The notes beneath the pieces were generated by a model. That model was given only the letters and a program-made list of their open reading frames with translations. It was not told the DNA's origin and did not search any database. From positions 1 through 64,000 of the forward strand of contig CBFHMG010000004.1 of the NCBI GenBank assembly GCA_965656935.1: a stretch of DNA of 64,000 bases. The letters are read 5' to 3'. Made by a program: the position numbers and the translations under genes. The stretch's first letter is position 1. Each line of letters opens with the position of its first letter. Below are positions 8,442 to 16,481 of the stretch, in pieces. Source of the stretch: M30B80 sp965656935 (GTDB lineage: Bacteria; Pseudomonadota; Alphaproteobacteria; Rhodobacterales; Rhodobacteraceae).

Positions 8442-8614
8442 GCCTGTATTTCGGGCCAGATTTTTCACCCATGGCGCCTCAGATTCGTCAAAGGTTGAGA
8501 TATTAATCTTTTGAGGTCGAATTATCTTTGGATTTTTTCATTTTGCGAAAGTCTTGATGCAAAAGTGTTCTGGCTAGATCATAACTGATCTGTAGTAGTA
8601 AACAGGTACAAAAA

Positions 8615-9253
8615 GTGCTGAATCAGAAAAATAATTCCAAAGCCGCTAGCGTTAGGGTGCTTGTTGTTGACGATCAGACCATGGTTGTTGACGCGCTTCG
8701 TGTGTCTGATCCCGGAATTGGCAATTTCGAGTGGGTGCAAGCCGCGTCATGTTCCAAAAGCATGGAAATGCTAAAGGATCAAGAGTTTGGACTGGTCCTT
8801 GTTGACCCACAATCCATCTTTAACTCCCGCCTGCCCTCGATAGAAAAGTTGCTGGAAGCGGCTGGGGATTTGCCGGTTGCGATCTTCTCAGACGAGCCGG
8901 ATATCCCGCTTTTGGCGGCCTGCATAGAGCGAGGAGTTAGTGGTTTTATAAGTAAAAAAATGCCCATTGGTGGTGTTTTGAGCGCGCTAACGATTATGAT
9001 GCTGGGGCAACGGTTTTTTCCAAGTGAAATCGTTAAGACCTTGCTCGAAAATGAGTCTGAAGCCGTTTTGACATCCTTTCAAAAGAGCGTTTTGAAGCGG
9101 GCTTCTGAGGGCTTCAAAAATAAGGAGATCGGTAGTGATCTTGGTATCAGCGAGTCTCAGGTAAAAAGCCATATCAACATAATTCGGAAAAAGCTGGCCG
9201 CGAGTAATCGGGCTCATGCAGTGGTGATCGCACAAAAGTTGGGGCTGCTCTAG
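8615..9253 (+). CDS. LuxR-family response regulator (REC-HTH)
   Basis: A 212-residue two-domain regulator. The N-terminal receiver has the acidic pair in VVDDQT, the likely phospho-acceptor Asp in LVLVDPQS, a Ser in AIFSDEP and the conserved Lys in FISKKMP. All positions needed for phosphotransfer are therefore kept. The C-terminal 60 residues are a LuxR/GerE helix-turn-helix (SEGFKNKEIGSDLGISESQVKSHI). The start is GTG at 8615. No sensor kinase lies nearby. The gene is AT-richer than its surroundings. Regulators of this kind often control exopolysaccharide or motility genes, and the fucose-synthesis remnant 2.2 kb away hints at a former polysaccharide locus, but the target is unknown. Confidence 0.8.
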   Translation: MLNQKNNSKAASVRVLVVDDQTMVVDALRVSDPGIGNFEWVQAASCSKSMEMLKDQEFGLVLVDPQSIFNSRLPSIEKLLEAAGDLPVAIFSDEPDIPLLAACIERGVSGFISKKMPIGGVLSALTIMMLGQRFFPSEIVKTLLENESEAVLTSFQKSVLKRASEGFKNKEIGSDLGISESQVKSHINIIRKKLAASNRAHAVVIAQKLGLL

Positions 9254-9449
9254 AGCAGGGTCATTTCGCAGTCGGAAGTGGAGTGACCCAGTCTCCTTTG
9301 GGCTTCTAATAGGTTTTTGGCATCTGAAAATTTAACCAAGTGATACTTTTAAAAACGCTGTCTGGGTTTTGATGCGGGCTGAAGGAATTTTGCTATTTGG
9401 GGTTCTAGATAGCCAAGACTGAGCGAAAGTAAAAAAGAGGCGGCTCCCA

Positions 9450-10055
9450 ATGTTTAAGCGGTATGATGGTATAGATGCTCAAAGGACTGGGCCTGCGCAC
9501 GTAGAGGGCGGTGGCAATTCAGAGCGAAATGATGCTCTTTCGCACTCCTTGTCGGCTCTATCTTCTCGGCGCCAAGAGGCGAAAAAAACAAAACTGCAAA
9601 CTAGGGCTGAGTTTGGTGCGACGGACCGTTTTCTCGTCGGGCCAAATCTGGGGGATTACCGGATCATCTGCATTGGCCAGCTGACCAGCCCGATCTGGGC
9701 GCATTTTGACTGGTTGGGTGATGTCGCGATCAGTATCACCTCGTCGATTGATCCGATGGCGGGCTTGGTGCGGGCCTCGAAATTTCCGCCGAACCGTCTG
9801 CTCTTGCTCTGCGATCTTGATGGCTTTGATCAGTTGGAACAAGCCGTCGAGGCTTTGGTTCAATTTCGGCGGGATCACCCCGATGTCACCGTGGTCGTGG
9901 CATCAAAAGGTTTCGGCGCGCATGATTTTGGGGTTGAGCGGGCGATGCTGGCCGATGCCAGTGTAAAGCTGCCCGCAGGCAAGGTTGCGATGGGGCTTGT
10001 TCTGGGGGCCGCGATTTCGAACCACAGGGTGATCCAATCGCGTAAATCGGCCTGA
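9450..10055 (+). CDS. Orphan protein with receiver-like C-terminal domain
   Basis: I do not recognise this 201-residue protein. About 60 N-terminal residues are polar and probably disordered. The rest shows alternating strand/helix segments resembling a response-regulator receiver: RIICIGQ, LLLLCDLDGF with an acidic pair where the phospho-acceptor would sit, VTVVVASKGF and a final ASVKLPAG. The usual acidic pair at the start of the domain and the conserved Lys are not obvious, so it may be a pseudo-receiver. It starts 196 bases after the LuxR-type regulator with AGAGG upstream of the ATG. The first third is AT-richer than the rest. A role together with that regulator is only suggested by adjacency. 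Confidence 0.55.
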   Translation: MFKRYDGIDAQRTGPAHVEGGGNSERNDALSHSLSALSSRRQEAKKTKLQTRAEFGATDRFLVGPNLGDYRIICIGQLTSPIWAHFDWLGDVAISITSSIDPMAGLVRASKFPPNRLLLLCDLDGFDQLEQAVEALVQFRRDHPDVTVVVASKGFGAHDFGVERAMLADASVKLPAGKVAMGLVLGAAISNHRVIQSRKSA

Positions 10056-10079
10056 ACTTCATTTATTGAGACCAGCCGT

Positions 10080-10865
10080 TCAGGCCACGCGGCGCGCATG
10101 ATGGGGCAGCACGAACGGAGCTTTGCCTTCAGGTGCCAGATTGACCTTAAGCGCGCATCGATACGCATCTGACAGGGTGTCATCACAGATCACGTCCTGC
10201 GGGCTGCCTTGGGCCAATATCTGGCCATCGGCCATCAGCACGATCCGATCTGCATACATGGCGGTCAGGTTGAGATCATGCATCACTGCCACCACACCGC
10301 CGCCCGCAGTGGCAAAATCCTTGGCCGTTTGCATCACCTTAAGCTGATGCCCGATATCGAGGCTTGATACAGGTTCATCCAGAAATAACCAGCGCGGTCT
10401 GCCCTGATCCAGCGGCTCCCATACTTGGGCCAGAACGCGGGCCAATTGCACGCGCTGTTGCTCGCCGCCTGACAGGTCTTGGTAGTAGCGCCCTTCAAAA
10501 CCTTGCAGGCCAACGCGGGCTAGCGCCTGTTTGGGCAAGCTGCTTTGCGCGCCACATAGCCCTGCCAGCAGCCCCAGCCGCACAATCTCCAGCACTGTGA
10601 AGGGAAAGGCAATTCTTGAGGCTTGCGGCAGGACTGCGCGGAGACTGGCCAGATCGGCGGGCGAGATCTTTGCGATATCCTCGCCCCCCATCGTCACGCG
10701 GCCTTGATAGGGAATTTCTTGGGTAATAGCGCGCAGCAGCGTGGTCTTGCCCGAGCCGTTCGGCCCGACAATGGCGGTCAGCTCAGCGGCGCGGGCCGAG
10801 AAACTGACCCCTTTCAGAACATCCACTTGCCCGAGTTTTACTTGGAGCTCAGTTGCATGAAGCAT
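10080..10865 (-). CDS. hmuV: Heme ABC transporter ATP-binding protein
   Basis: A 261-residue ABC ATPase that powers import of heme across the inner membrane. Walker A is GPNGSGKTT (about 34-42), the signature is LSGGEQQRVQLARVL, Walker B is WLFLDEPVSSLD and the switch His is in VMHDLNLT. The gene starts 3 bases downstream of the stop of a permease of the FecCD type, as in hmuTUV operons. Here the permease gene is cut at its 5' end and no receptor, binding protein or HmuS is present, so HmuV may be a stranded remnant. No new promoter is obvious. Confidence 0.88.
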   Translation of the reverse strand: MLHATELQVKLGQVDVLKGVSFSARAAELTAIVGPNGSGKTTLLRAITQEIPYQGRVTMGGEDIAKISPADLASLRAVLPQASRIAFPFTVLEIVRLGLLAGLCGAQSSLPKQALARVGLQGFEGRYYQDLSGGEQQRVQLARVLAQVWEPLDQGRPRWLFLDEPVSSLDIGHQLKVMQTAKDFATAGGGVVAVMHDLNLTAMYADRIVLMADGQILAQGSPQDVICDDTLSDAYRCALKVNLAPEGKAPFVLPHHARRVA

Positions 10866-10868
10866 GGG

Positions 10869-11480
10869 TCACAAATCCAACATGGAGCGGTTGCGCAAAA
10901 GAATCCAAAGAAAGAACGGCCCGCCGATCATCGCGGTGATGATCCCGATAGGCCGCTCGGCAGGGGCCACGATCAGGCGGCTGATGATATCGGCCCCCAC
11001 CAAAAGGCTGGCCCCAAGCAGGCCTGCGGCAGGTAGAAGGAAGCGATGATCAGGCCCGATGGCAAGGCGCAGCAGATGCGGCACAACAATGCCCACAAAT
11101 CCGATGGCCCCCGTCATGGCAACTGACGCTCCAACCGCGCTGGCCACGGAGAGAATGGCGATGGATTTCATCCGCTGCACAGGGATGCCCAGATGTTTGG
11201 CGGCCGCCTCCCCGAGGGCCAAACCGTTCAGGGCATGGGCAAGGAAAGGAGCGGTGGCAAGACCTGCGGCAATCAAGGGCGCGGCCAGCAAAACCTTGCT
11301 CCACGTGGCGCCCGCAAGTGACCCGAGCCCCCAAAAGGTCAGATCGCGCAATTGCTGGTCATCGGCCATATAGACCAGAACACCCGAAAGAGCCCCCGCC
11401 AAAGCCCCAAGCGCAATGCCCGCCAAAAGCATCACCGCCACCGAGGTGCGCCCGCCCTTGGTCGAGACATGATAGAGCAT
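10869..11480 (-). pseudogene. hmuU: hmuU heme permease, 5'-truncated
   Basis: About 203 residues match the C-terminal two thirds of FecCD-type heme permeases: LLAGIALGAL, LRDLTFWGLGSLAGATW, GFVGIVVPHLLRL, and PIGIITAMIGGPFFLWIL at the end. Complete HmuU proteins are about 350 residues, so roughly 150 N-terminal residues (the first membrane helices) are missing. Homology stops near an ATG at 11480. The open frame continues upstream to 11582, but that part reads antisense through the adjoining fcl remnant and has no permease character. The fragment cannot form a normal transporter by itself. Confidence 0.8.
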
Positions 11481-11494
11481 CAAGGCGTCTTTTT
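11481..11494. other. Rearrangement junction between two truncated genes
   Basis: Left of this short stretch the sequence reads as hmuU on the minus strand. Immediately right of it the sequence reads as GDP-L-fucose synthase on the plus strand. Both lack their 5' portions, so their interiors have been joined head to head. The exact breakpoint within about 15 bases cannot be fixed without intact relatives. No insertion sequence end or target duplication is visible. Confidence 0.65.
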
Positions 11495-11815
11495 GCCTTG
11501 GATCTTCCGCCTGCGACCTATTCCAGCATGACGGAGCCACAGCGCTCGATCCTGAATATTGGCACGGGGCGGGATGTTTCAATCGCCGATCTGGCGGTGA
11601 TGATTGCCCAGATCACGGGTTTTAAAGGGCGTATTGAATTTGACCCTTCCAAACCTGATGGCACAGCGCGCAAATGTTTGGATGTCACGCGGATGACCAG
11701 CTTGGGCTGGCAAGCGCAGGTCGGTCTGGAGGAGGGGATCGTACAGACCTATGACTGGTTCTTGCGTCAATCAAGGGTAGGGCTTCGTGGATTGCCGCTG
11801 CCGCTCTCGGCTTGA
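11495..11815 (+). pseudogene. fcl: GDP-L-fucose synthase, C-terminal remnant
   Basis: About 106 residues match the C-terminal third of GDP-L-fucose synthase (Fcl/WcaG). Visible landmarks are LNIGTGRDVSIADLA, GFKGRIEFDPSKPDG and RKCLDVTRMTSLGW. The enzyme converts GDP-4-keto-6-deoxymannose to GDP-L-fucose for surface polysaccharides and is normally about 310-320 residues. The N-terminal Rossmann fold and the catalytic Ser-Tyr-Lys are missing, so the remnant is inactive. The homologous frame begins around ALDLPPATY at 11495 with no ribosome site; frames further upstream are antisense to hmuU. Confidence 0.82.
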
Positions 11816-11836
11816 GAAGGGATTGGGCAAAGAAAA

Positions 11837-11858
11837 AGGCGGCCCCGAAAGGCCGCCT
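11837..11858. terminator. Bidirectional intrinsic terminator
   Basis: An 8-bp stem AGGCGGCC/GGCCGCCT closes a CCGAAA loop. A run of A on the left supplies the U-tract for the minus strand (end of the TRAP permease gene), and CGTTTT on the right serves the plus strand. Confidence 0.8.
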
Positions 11859-11882
11859 CGTTTTCAGTTTTGTACCAGAAGC

Positions 11883-14387
11883 TTAGTCAGCGCCGCTTAC
11901 GCGGATCGACGTATCGGCTGAGGGTTTCACAACCTTCTGGATAAAGTAGATCAAGCCTGCAGCCACCATCCCGATCAGATCGGTAATCAAACCGCCCGAG
12001 ATCATGCAGAGTGCTGCCGCAATAAGGCCCACCCGCAGGAACCAGACCGAACGTTGGCCCATGAACCAGCCCTGAACCCCAGCCGTGAGAAGGAAGACAC
12101 CGAAGATCGCCGTCGCACCTGCGCGGATGATCGCAAGGGTATCGCCATCCATCAGGAGTGCGGAGTTGTAGAAGAACATGAAGGGCACCACAAAGGCCGC
12201 GATCCCGATCTTGAAGGAGGCAACAGAGGTCTCCATCGGATTGGCCCCTGATATCCCCGCCGCCGCATAGGAGGCCAGCGCCACCGGTGGTGTGATGGCC
12301 GAGACAACAGCGAAGTAGAACACGAAGAAATGCGCAGTCAGGTTCGGGATGCCGATCTCGATCAAACCAGGTGCCACGACCGAAGCCGCAACCGCATAGG
12401 CCGCCGTGGTGGGCATACCCATCCCCAGCAAAATCGCGATACACATCGCAAAGAACAGGGCCAGAATTTGGCTTACACCCGCCAGATCAAGCAGCAGCGA
12501 GGAGAAGCGTGCGCCAACACCGGTCATCGAGATCACCCCGACGATAATGCCCGCACAGGCACAGACCGCGATGATCTGGATGGACATGACACCAGCCAGT
12601 TCCAAGGCCCGCACCATGCCCTTGAGGCCAAGCGCAATGGTCTCGTCGCCTTTGGTGAACTCAAGTACCGAAATCAGCACAAAGCCCGCCACAACGATCA
12701 AACCTGTGACCAAGATCAACACATCCAACAGCGAGGTTGTTGCATTGGCTGCCGTGGTGATTTCAGGCGTTGGCGTCGTCAGCCAAACAGCGGTAATGAC
12801 CAGCGTCAGGGCTGCCACGGCCAGCACCAATAGGCGCTGAAGCGACCAAGGATGTTTGCCACGGAACATGAAATGTTCAGGTACCGCCCAAGACACAACC
12901 ACCGCTGCGATCGTGGCCAAGGTTCCCGCACGGATAACCGAGTATCCCAAGAACAAGGCAAAGATCAGAATGATGATCGGCAGGAAGAGGAAAACCTTCT
13001 TGGCCATTTCACGGAACTTCGGAAGCTCCTCGGGGCGCATGCCGCGCATCCCCAGTTTAGCCGCTTCGAAATCCACCATGAAATAGATCGATACGAAATA
13101 CAGGATCGCAGGGATGATCGCCGCAATGGCGATGTCTTGATAGGGAATGCCTGTGATCTCGGCCATGATGAAGGCACCAGCGCCCATGATCGGCGGCATG
13201 ATCTGTCCACCTGTGGAGGCTGCGGCCTCAACCGCGCCCGAGGTCTTTTTGTCATAACCGACTTTTTTCATCAGCGGGATCGTAAGCGAGCCAGTCGCCA
13301 CAACGTTACCCGCGGATGTGCCGTTGATCATGCCCATCAGACCCGAGGCGAAGATCGCCACTTTTGCAGGGCCACCGCGTGCACGGCCAGCGGCCGCGAA
13401 GGCGAAGTTCACGAAGTAATCGCCCACTTTCGACGCCTGCAAGAAGGCCGCGAAAATGATGAACAGGATAATGTAGGTCGAGGACACAGCCGTGGTTGGC
13501 CCGAGGATACCCGCATCGGTGTAAAGGAAGCCGAAGAAACGCTGCCATGTATAGGGCGTCTGTACTGCCAGAAGGCCGGGCAGCAAATGCGCAGTGAAGG
13601 TATAGACAAGGAACACGGCCGTGATGATCACGAGTGCCAGACCAGCCACGCGGCGGGTCAACTCAAGAATCATTGCAGAGCCCGCAGTTGCGGCAAAGGC
13701 CACACCGATGGGAACAAAAGTTGTCCCGACCGAGTTACGTGCCGCGGTCGAATAGATTGGCACCAGATAAAGCGCCACAAGCACCGCACAGGCGCATAGC
13801 ACGATATCGGAGGCCGCAAATCCGTCGCGGTCGCGTTTTTCAAACCAACCAAGGACAATTGCGCCGAGCGTGGCGACCAGCAGCGGCACACCATACCAAT
13901 AAGTTTCACTGTTGTAGATCGGCGTACCTGGGAAAGACGCCCAAGTCGGAAGGCCGCTCATTTCAGGCAAATCACCCGAATTGACCAATTTCAAAAAGCC
14001 CAAGACCGTCCAAAATGCGATCGCTGCGGGGATCAACAAGGCATATCCCGCAAGGCTCAGCATGCGGGTCTGCGGCTTGTCTTCATTCGAGAAGGTATGC
14101 GCAGAAAATAACAAGAACCCGAGCACCAAAGCGCCCGCGATATGCACGATACGGAAGTTCCACGTCTCAAGCGGGAATTGCGGCAACAAGGGCAGTTCGA
14201 GCCCTGTATAGGCACTAATCGAAACACCATTCAATGCAGCCATGTGAAAGCCTGCATAGAGGATCGAGATCAACGCAACGATCAGCTTGGCACGGCCTGT
14301 AAAGAGGCGGCGGTTACTTTCAACGGGTTCCTCGTCAACACCATCTGCGATGACCGGTCCCTCGGTCTGGGCAGTTTGCTCTGTCAT
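11883..14387 (-). CDS. TRAP transporter fused permease (DctQ-DctM type, TAXI family)
   Basis: An 834-residue polytopic membrane protein. The N-terminal third carries several helices equivalent to the small DctQ subunit. The remainder is a DctM-like domain with typical segments such as FASGLMGMINGTSAGNV, GGQIMPPIMGAGAFIMAE and GMGMPTTAAY. Together with the binding protein upstream it forms a sodium-driven importer for organic anions; the substrate is not evident. The gene follows the binding-protein gene after 137 bases that contain an intrinsic-terminator-like hairpin, so permease expression is probably set below that of the binding protein. The start is ATG at 14387 with GGAATT upstream. Confidence 0.93.
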   Translation of the reverse strand: MTEQTAQTEGPVIADGVDEEPVESNRRLFTGRAKLIVALISILYAGFHMAALNGVSISAYTGLELPLLPQFPLETWNFRIVHIAGALVLGFLLFSAHTFSNEDKPQTRMLSLAGYALLIPAAIAFWTVLGFLKLVNSGDLPEMSGLPTWASFPGTPIYNSETYWYGVPLLVATLGAIVLGWFEKRDRDGFAASDIVLCACAVLVALYLVPIYSTAARNSVGTTFVPIGVAFAATAGSAMILELTRRVAGLALVIITAVFLVYTFTAHLLPGLLAVQTPYTWQRFFGFLYTDAGILGPTTAVSSTYIILFIIFAAFLQASKVGDYFVNFAFAAAGRARGGPAKVAIFASGLMGMINGTSAGNVVATGSLTIPLMKKVGYDKKTSGAVEAAASTGGQIMPPIMGAGAFIMAEITGIPYQDIAIAAIIPAILYFVSIYFMVDFEAAKLGMRGMRPEELPKFREMAKKVFLFLPIIILIFALFLGYSVIRAGTLATIAAVVVSWAVPEHFMFRGKHPWSLQRLLVLAVAALTLVITAVWLTTPTPEITTAANATTSLLDVLILVTGLIVVAGFVLISVLEFTKGDETIALGLKGMVRALELAGVMSIQIIAVCACAGIIVGVISMTGVGARFSSLLLDLAGVSQILALFFAMCIAILLGMGMPTTAAYAVAASVVAPGLIEIGIPNLTAHFFVFYFAVVSAITPPVALASYAAAGISGANPMETSVASFKIGIAAFVVPFMFFYNSALLMDGDTLAIIRAGATAIFGVFLLTAGVQGWFMGQRSVWFLRVGLIAAALCMISGGLITDLIGMVAAGLIYFIQKVVKPSADTSIRVSGAD

Positions 14388-14451
14388 GGGGTAATTCCTT
14401 CGATGCGGTGGATCCCCTCTTGTATCGGGGCATGTCTCGCAGGTCTGTATG

Positions 14452-14485
14452 AAAAAGGTCGCGCCCTGAGGCTCAAGGCGCGACC
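14452..14485 (-). terminator. Attenuator hairpin between TRAP genes
   Basis: Read on the minus strand, a 9-bp perfect stem GGTCGCGCC/GGCGCGACC with an 11-base loop is followed directly by TTTTTC. It lies between the binding-protein stop (14525) and the permease start (14387). That arrangement gives partial termination and keeps binding protein in excess. Confidence 0.8.
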
Positions 14486-14524
14486 AGAGAGTAGTTTGTA
14501 GCGGAAAAAACCTCCGCCAGACGC

Positions 14525-15520
14525 TTACATTGCGCTGTGGATCATGTCGTCGGCGATGGATGCGCCGCCGTTTTCATTGAACCAACGTGCCGCACCTGGG
14601 TGCCAGTTCAGAACGCCGTTTTTGTCCCAGTTTTCGGGAACGGTCGAACGAGCTGCGCCGTGGATGTTCAGCATACGCTCGTTATCCGACATTACTGTGT
14701 CTACAACTGCGTAGACAAAGCTCTCTGGCAGGTCGCAATTTGCGATCGCGAAGTTCCACATGGAAACCGAACGAGCAGGTGCTTCCAGAGTAGTGTAGGA
14801 ATCGGCTGCGATATCGAACTGCGACACTGGGAAGGCTTCCATGATCTGGGCTTGCTCTTCTTCAGTGAACTCGATGATGTTGATATCGGTCTGAACTTCC
14901 AGCTGCGAAACAGCAGGAACAGGAACACCAGCTGCGAATGCGATCACGTCGAGCAGGCCATCCTGAAGCTGGCTGCCAAGATCGGTCCAGCCGCCATTGC
15001 GACGATCAAACTCAACACCAAGCTCTTCCATCATGCGTGGGAAGTAAGTGTCGGAGGTCGAACCCGCAGGGCCAAAGCCGATGCGTGCGCCTGCAGGGAT
15101 ATCCGCAACGGTTGTGATGCCCGAGGAGGACAGAGCCGTTACGGAGAACGGTGTCTGATACATTGGGAACATCGCGCATGCATTGGTCATCTGAAGACCA
15201 GGTGCGATTGGGTTGGTGCCTGCAAGCGATTCAGCCGCTGGACCCATTGTGGTCATGCCGAATTGTGCTTCGCCAGTGTGAACCAGCGCCATGTTCTGCA
15301 TTGGGCCACCAGTGACTTCGCCACCGCCGGTCAGACCGAGCTCTTCTGCAACCAAGTTTGCCCAACCGGAACCGTAAGCGAAATATGTGCCGCCCTGCGA
15401 CGCAGTACCTACGGTGAAAGTCTCAGGCCAATCTGTGCGGTCCTCATGGCCATCAGCGAAAGCAGCAGTAGCTGTGAGCGCTGTGGTCATAACCAGAGCT
15501 GTCAATTTAGTGAGTTTCAT
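14525..15520 (-). CDS. TAXI-family TRAP solute-binding protein
   Basis: A 331-residue exported binding protein. The N-terminal signal peptide ends near TAAFA-DG. The mature part begins with FTVGTASQGGTYFAYGSGWA, the glycine-rich motif of TAXI (TRAP-associated extracytoplasmic immunogenic) proteins, and contains RIGFGPAGSTSD. The family binds glutamate-like or other organic anions, and the ligand here is not predictable. GGGAGAG precedes the ATG. It is the first gene of the transporter operon. The dctB-dctD pair lies 1.4 kb upstream, but no clear sigma-54 promoter was found before this gene. Confidence 0.92.
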   Translation of the reverse strand: MKLTKLTALVMTTALTATAAFADGHEDRTDWPETFTVGTASQGGTYFAYGSGWANLVAEELGLTGGGEVTGGPMQNMALVHTGEAQFGMTTMGPAAESLAGTNPIAPGLQMTNACAMFPMYQTPFSVTALSSSGITTVADIPAGARIGFGPAGSTSDTYFPRMMEELGVEFDRRNGGWTDLGSQLQDGLLDVIAFAAGVPVPAVSQLEVQTDINIIEFTEEEQAQIMEAFPVSQFDIAADSYTTLEAPARSVSMWNFAIANCDLPESFVYAVVDTVMSDNERMLNIHGAARSTVPENWDKNGVLNWHPGAARWFNENGGASIADDMIHSAM

Positions 15521-15825
15521 AAAAGGCTCTCCCTTGTTTTTTACAATCGGAGGAAAGCGTGTGGCACGCGGAAAATCGCATGGCCCATCTCCCCCCTTTT
15601 GCTTGTGCAGCCAAGGCTCCCTCCTTGGATCTGCAACGAGTTGCCCCGTCGAGAAACTGAATTCCTCAAGAGAGAGTGGCGCACAATCGACTCGCCTTCA
15701 GAAATTTTAAGAAGAGAGGAGAAATTTCTCACGATTGGCGGATTCCGACCCATCGCGCGCAAACCCGTGTGTGGAAAGCTCCCCATCCGACCGATGAGCT
15801 GGCCGGATGGAGGGTTCAAGAGGGC
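15521..15825. other. Gene-free region upstream of the TRAP operon
   Basis: No frame with convincing coding character was found. It carries the TRAP promoter region and the downstream side of the YidB-like gene. A purine-rich AGAGAGGAGAAATTT segment and a TGGCACG sequence are visible, but the latter is on the wrong strand and lacks a properly spaced second element for a sigma-54 promoter. Confidence 0.5.
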
Positions 15826-16284
15826 TTAGCGCCCCAATACATTGCCCAGAAGGGACATGATATTGTCGGCGCTGTCTGCGCCTGCATCCTCGGCTGAGCC
15901 CTGTGGCGTCAGCTTGTCGATCATCTCGGGCAGAAGCTGTGCCAGAAGATTGGGTGCCTCTTCCTGTGCAACACCCGCTTGCGAGGCGAAATTCGAGATC
16001 GCATCAGAGCCGAGTGCAGCCTCAATCTGGCTTGGCTCAACGGCTTGGTTGTCGCCTGTGCCGACCCAGCTTTCAGCGATATCGCCCAGACCCGCCGATT
16101 GGAGCTGGCCAAGCATTTCTGCCAATCCACCGGATTGTCCGCCAGATTGACCGCCGCCCAAAAGGCCTGCCGCCGCCTGAAGAATGGCTGGATTGCTGGT
16201 TGCTAACTCGGCCAATTGCCCAAGTCCGCCATTGCCGCGCGCACGGCCAGCCAATGCGCCAACCAAATTGTTAAGAAGTGACAT
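15826..16284 (-). CDS. YidB-like (DUF937) protein
   Basis: About 152 residues. A Gly/Ala/Ser-rich N-terminal half with GGGQSGGQSGG repeats is followed by a helical YidB-type domain (SWVGTGDNQAVEPSQ, then NLLAQLLPEMIDKLTPQG). The family is widespread and of unknown function. No signal peptide is present. The start is ATG at 16284, chosen because GGGGGAAC lies directly upstream; a longer frame to 16365 lacks this. It is transcribed away from the BON-LysM gene across a 200-base divergent region that probably holds both promoters. Confidence 0.75.
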   Translation of the reverse strand: MSLLNNLVGALAGRARGNGGLGQLAELATSNPAILQAAAGLLGGGQSGGQSGGLAEMLGQLQSAGLGDIAESWVGTGDNQAVEPSQIEAALGSDAISNFASQAGVAQEEAPNLLAQLLPEMIDKLTPQGSAEDAGADSADNIMSLLGNVLGR

Positions 16285-16481
16285 ATCGTTCCCCCAAAAT
16301 TTCAGAAAAAATTCATTTGTTGTCCAGAGGCGGGACCGCCAACTGGAGTGCACCTCATAGTACAAAAAATCTTTCGATATGTATTGCCAAAACTTTTGCG
16401 CTTGGCATAGTCCATTGGATGGGGTCTTGTCGGCGCGTGCGTCGCCCTATTGCGACACCGAATTTTCAGGAAGGACATCAG

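Larger units (their letters stand above)
8311..8614. other. AT-rich gene-free stretch with palindromes
   Basis: No coding frame of note is present. The stretch is markedly AT-richer than the preceding operon. It holds a TCAAAAA/TTTTTGA palindrome at 8323-8336, a perfect palindrome at 8393-8406 and a spaced inverted repeat at 8408-8441. It is the upstream region of the LuxR-type regulator and probably its control region. Confidence 0.6.

Noticed and set aside
11318..11494. Pro/Arg-rich N-terminal extension in frame with the fcl remnant
   Set aside because: It reads antisense through hmuU codons, has no ribosome site and no GDP-fucose synthase character, so it is a chance open frame, not a novel domain.
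11481..11582. Upstream extension of the hmuU frame to an ATG at 11582
   Set aside because: The residues are antisense to fcl and lack any membrane-helix pattern; counting them would hide the truncation.
12330..13799. Long plus-strand frames across the TRAP permease gene
   Set aside because: They are rich in His, Arg and Asp with no domain pattern, and lie opposite a gene with clear DctM motifs; they are shadows produced by GC-rich codon usage.
15570..15600. TGGCACG as a possible sigma-54 promoter for the TRAP operon
   Set aside because: It is on the plus strand whereas the operon runs on the minus strand, and no GC dinucleotide at the proper -12 spacing follows.
14537..15829. Plus-strand frame of about 430 codons opposite the TAXI binding protein
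   Set aside because: It is antisense to a gene with signal peptide and family motifs, and its translation has scattered Cys/Arg-rich composition without recognisable features.
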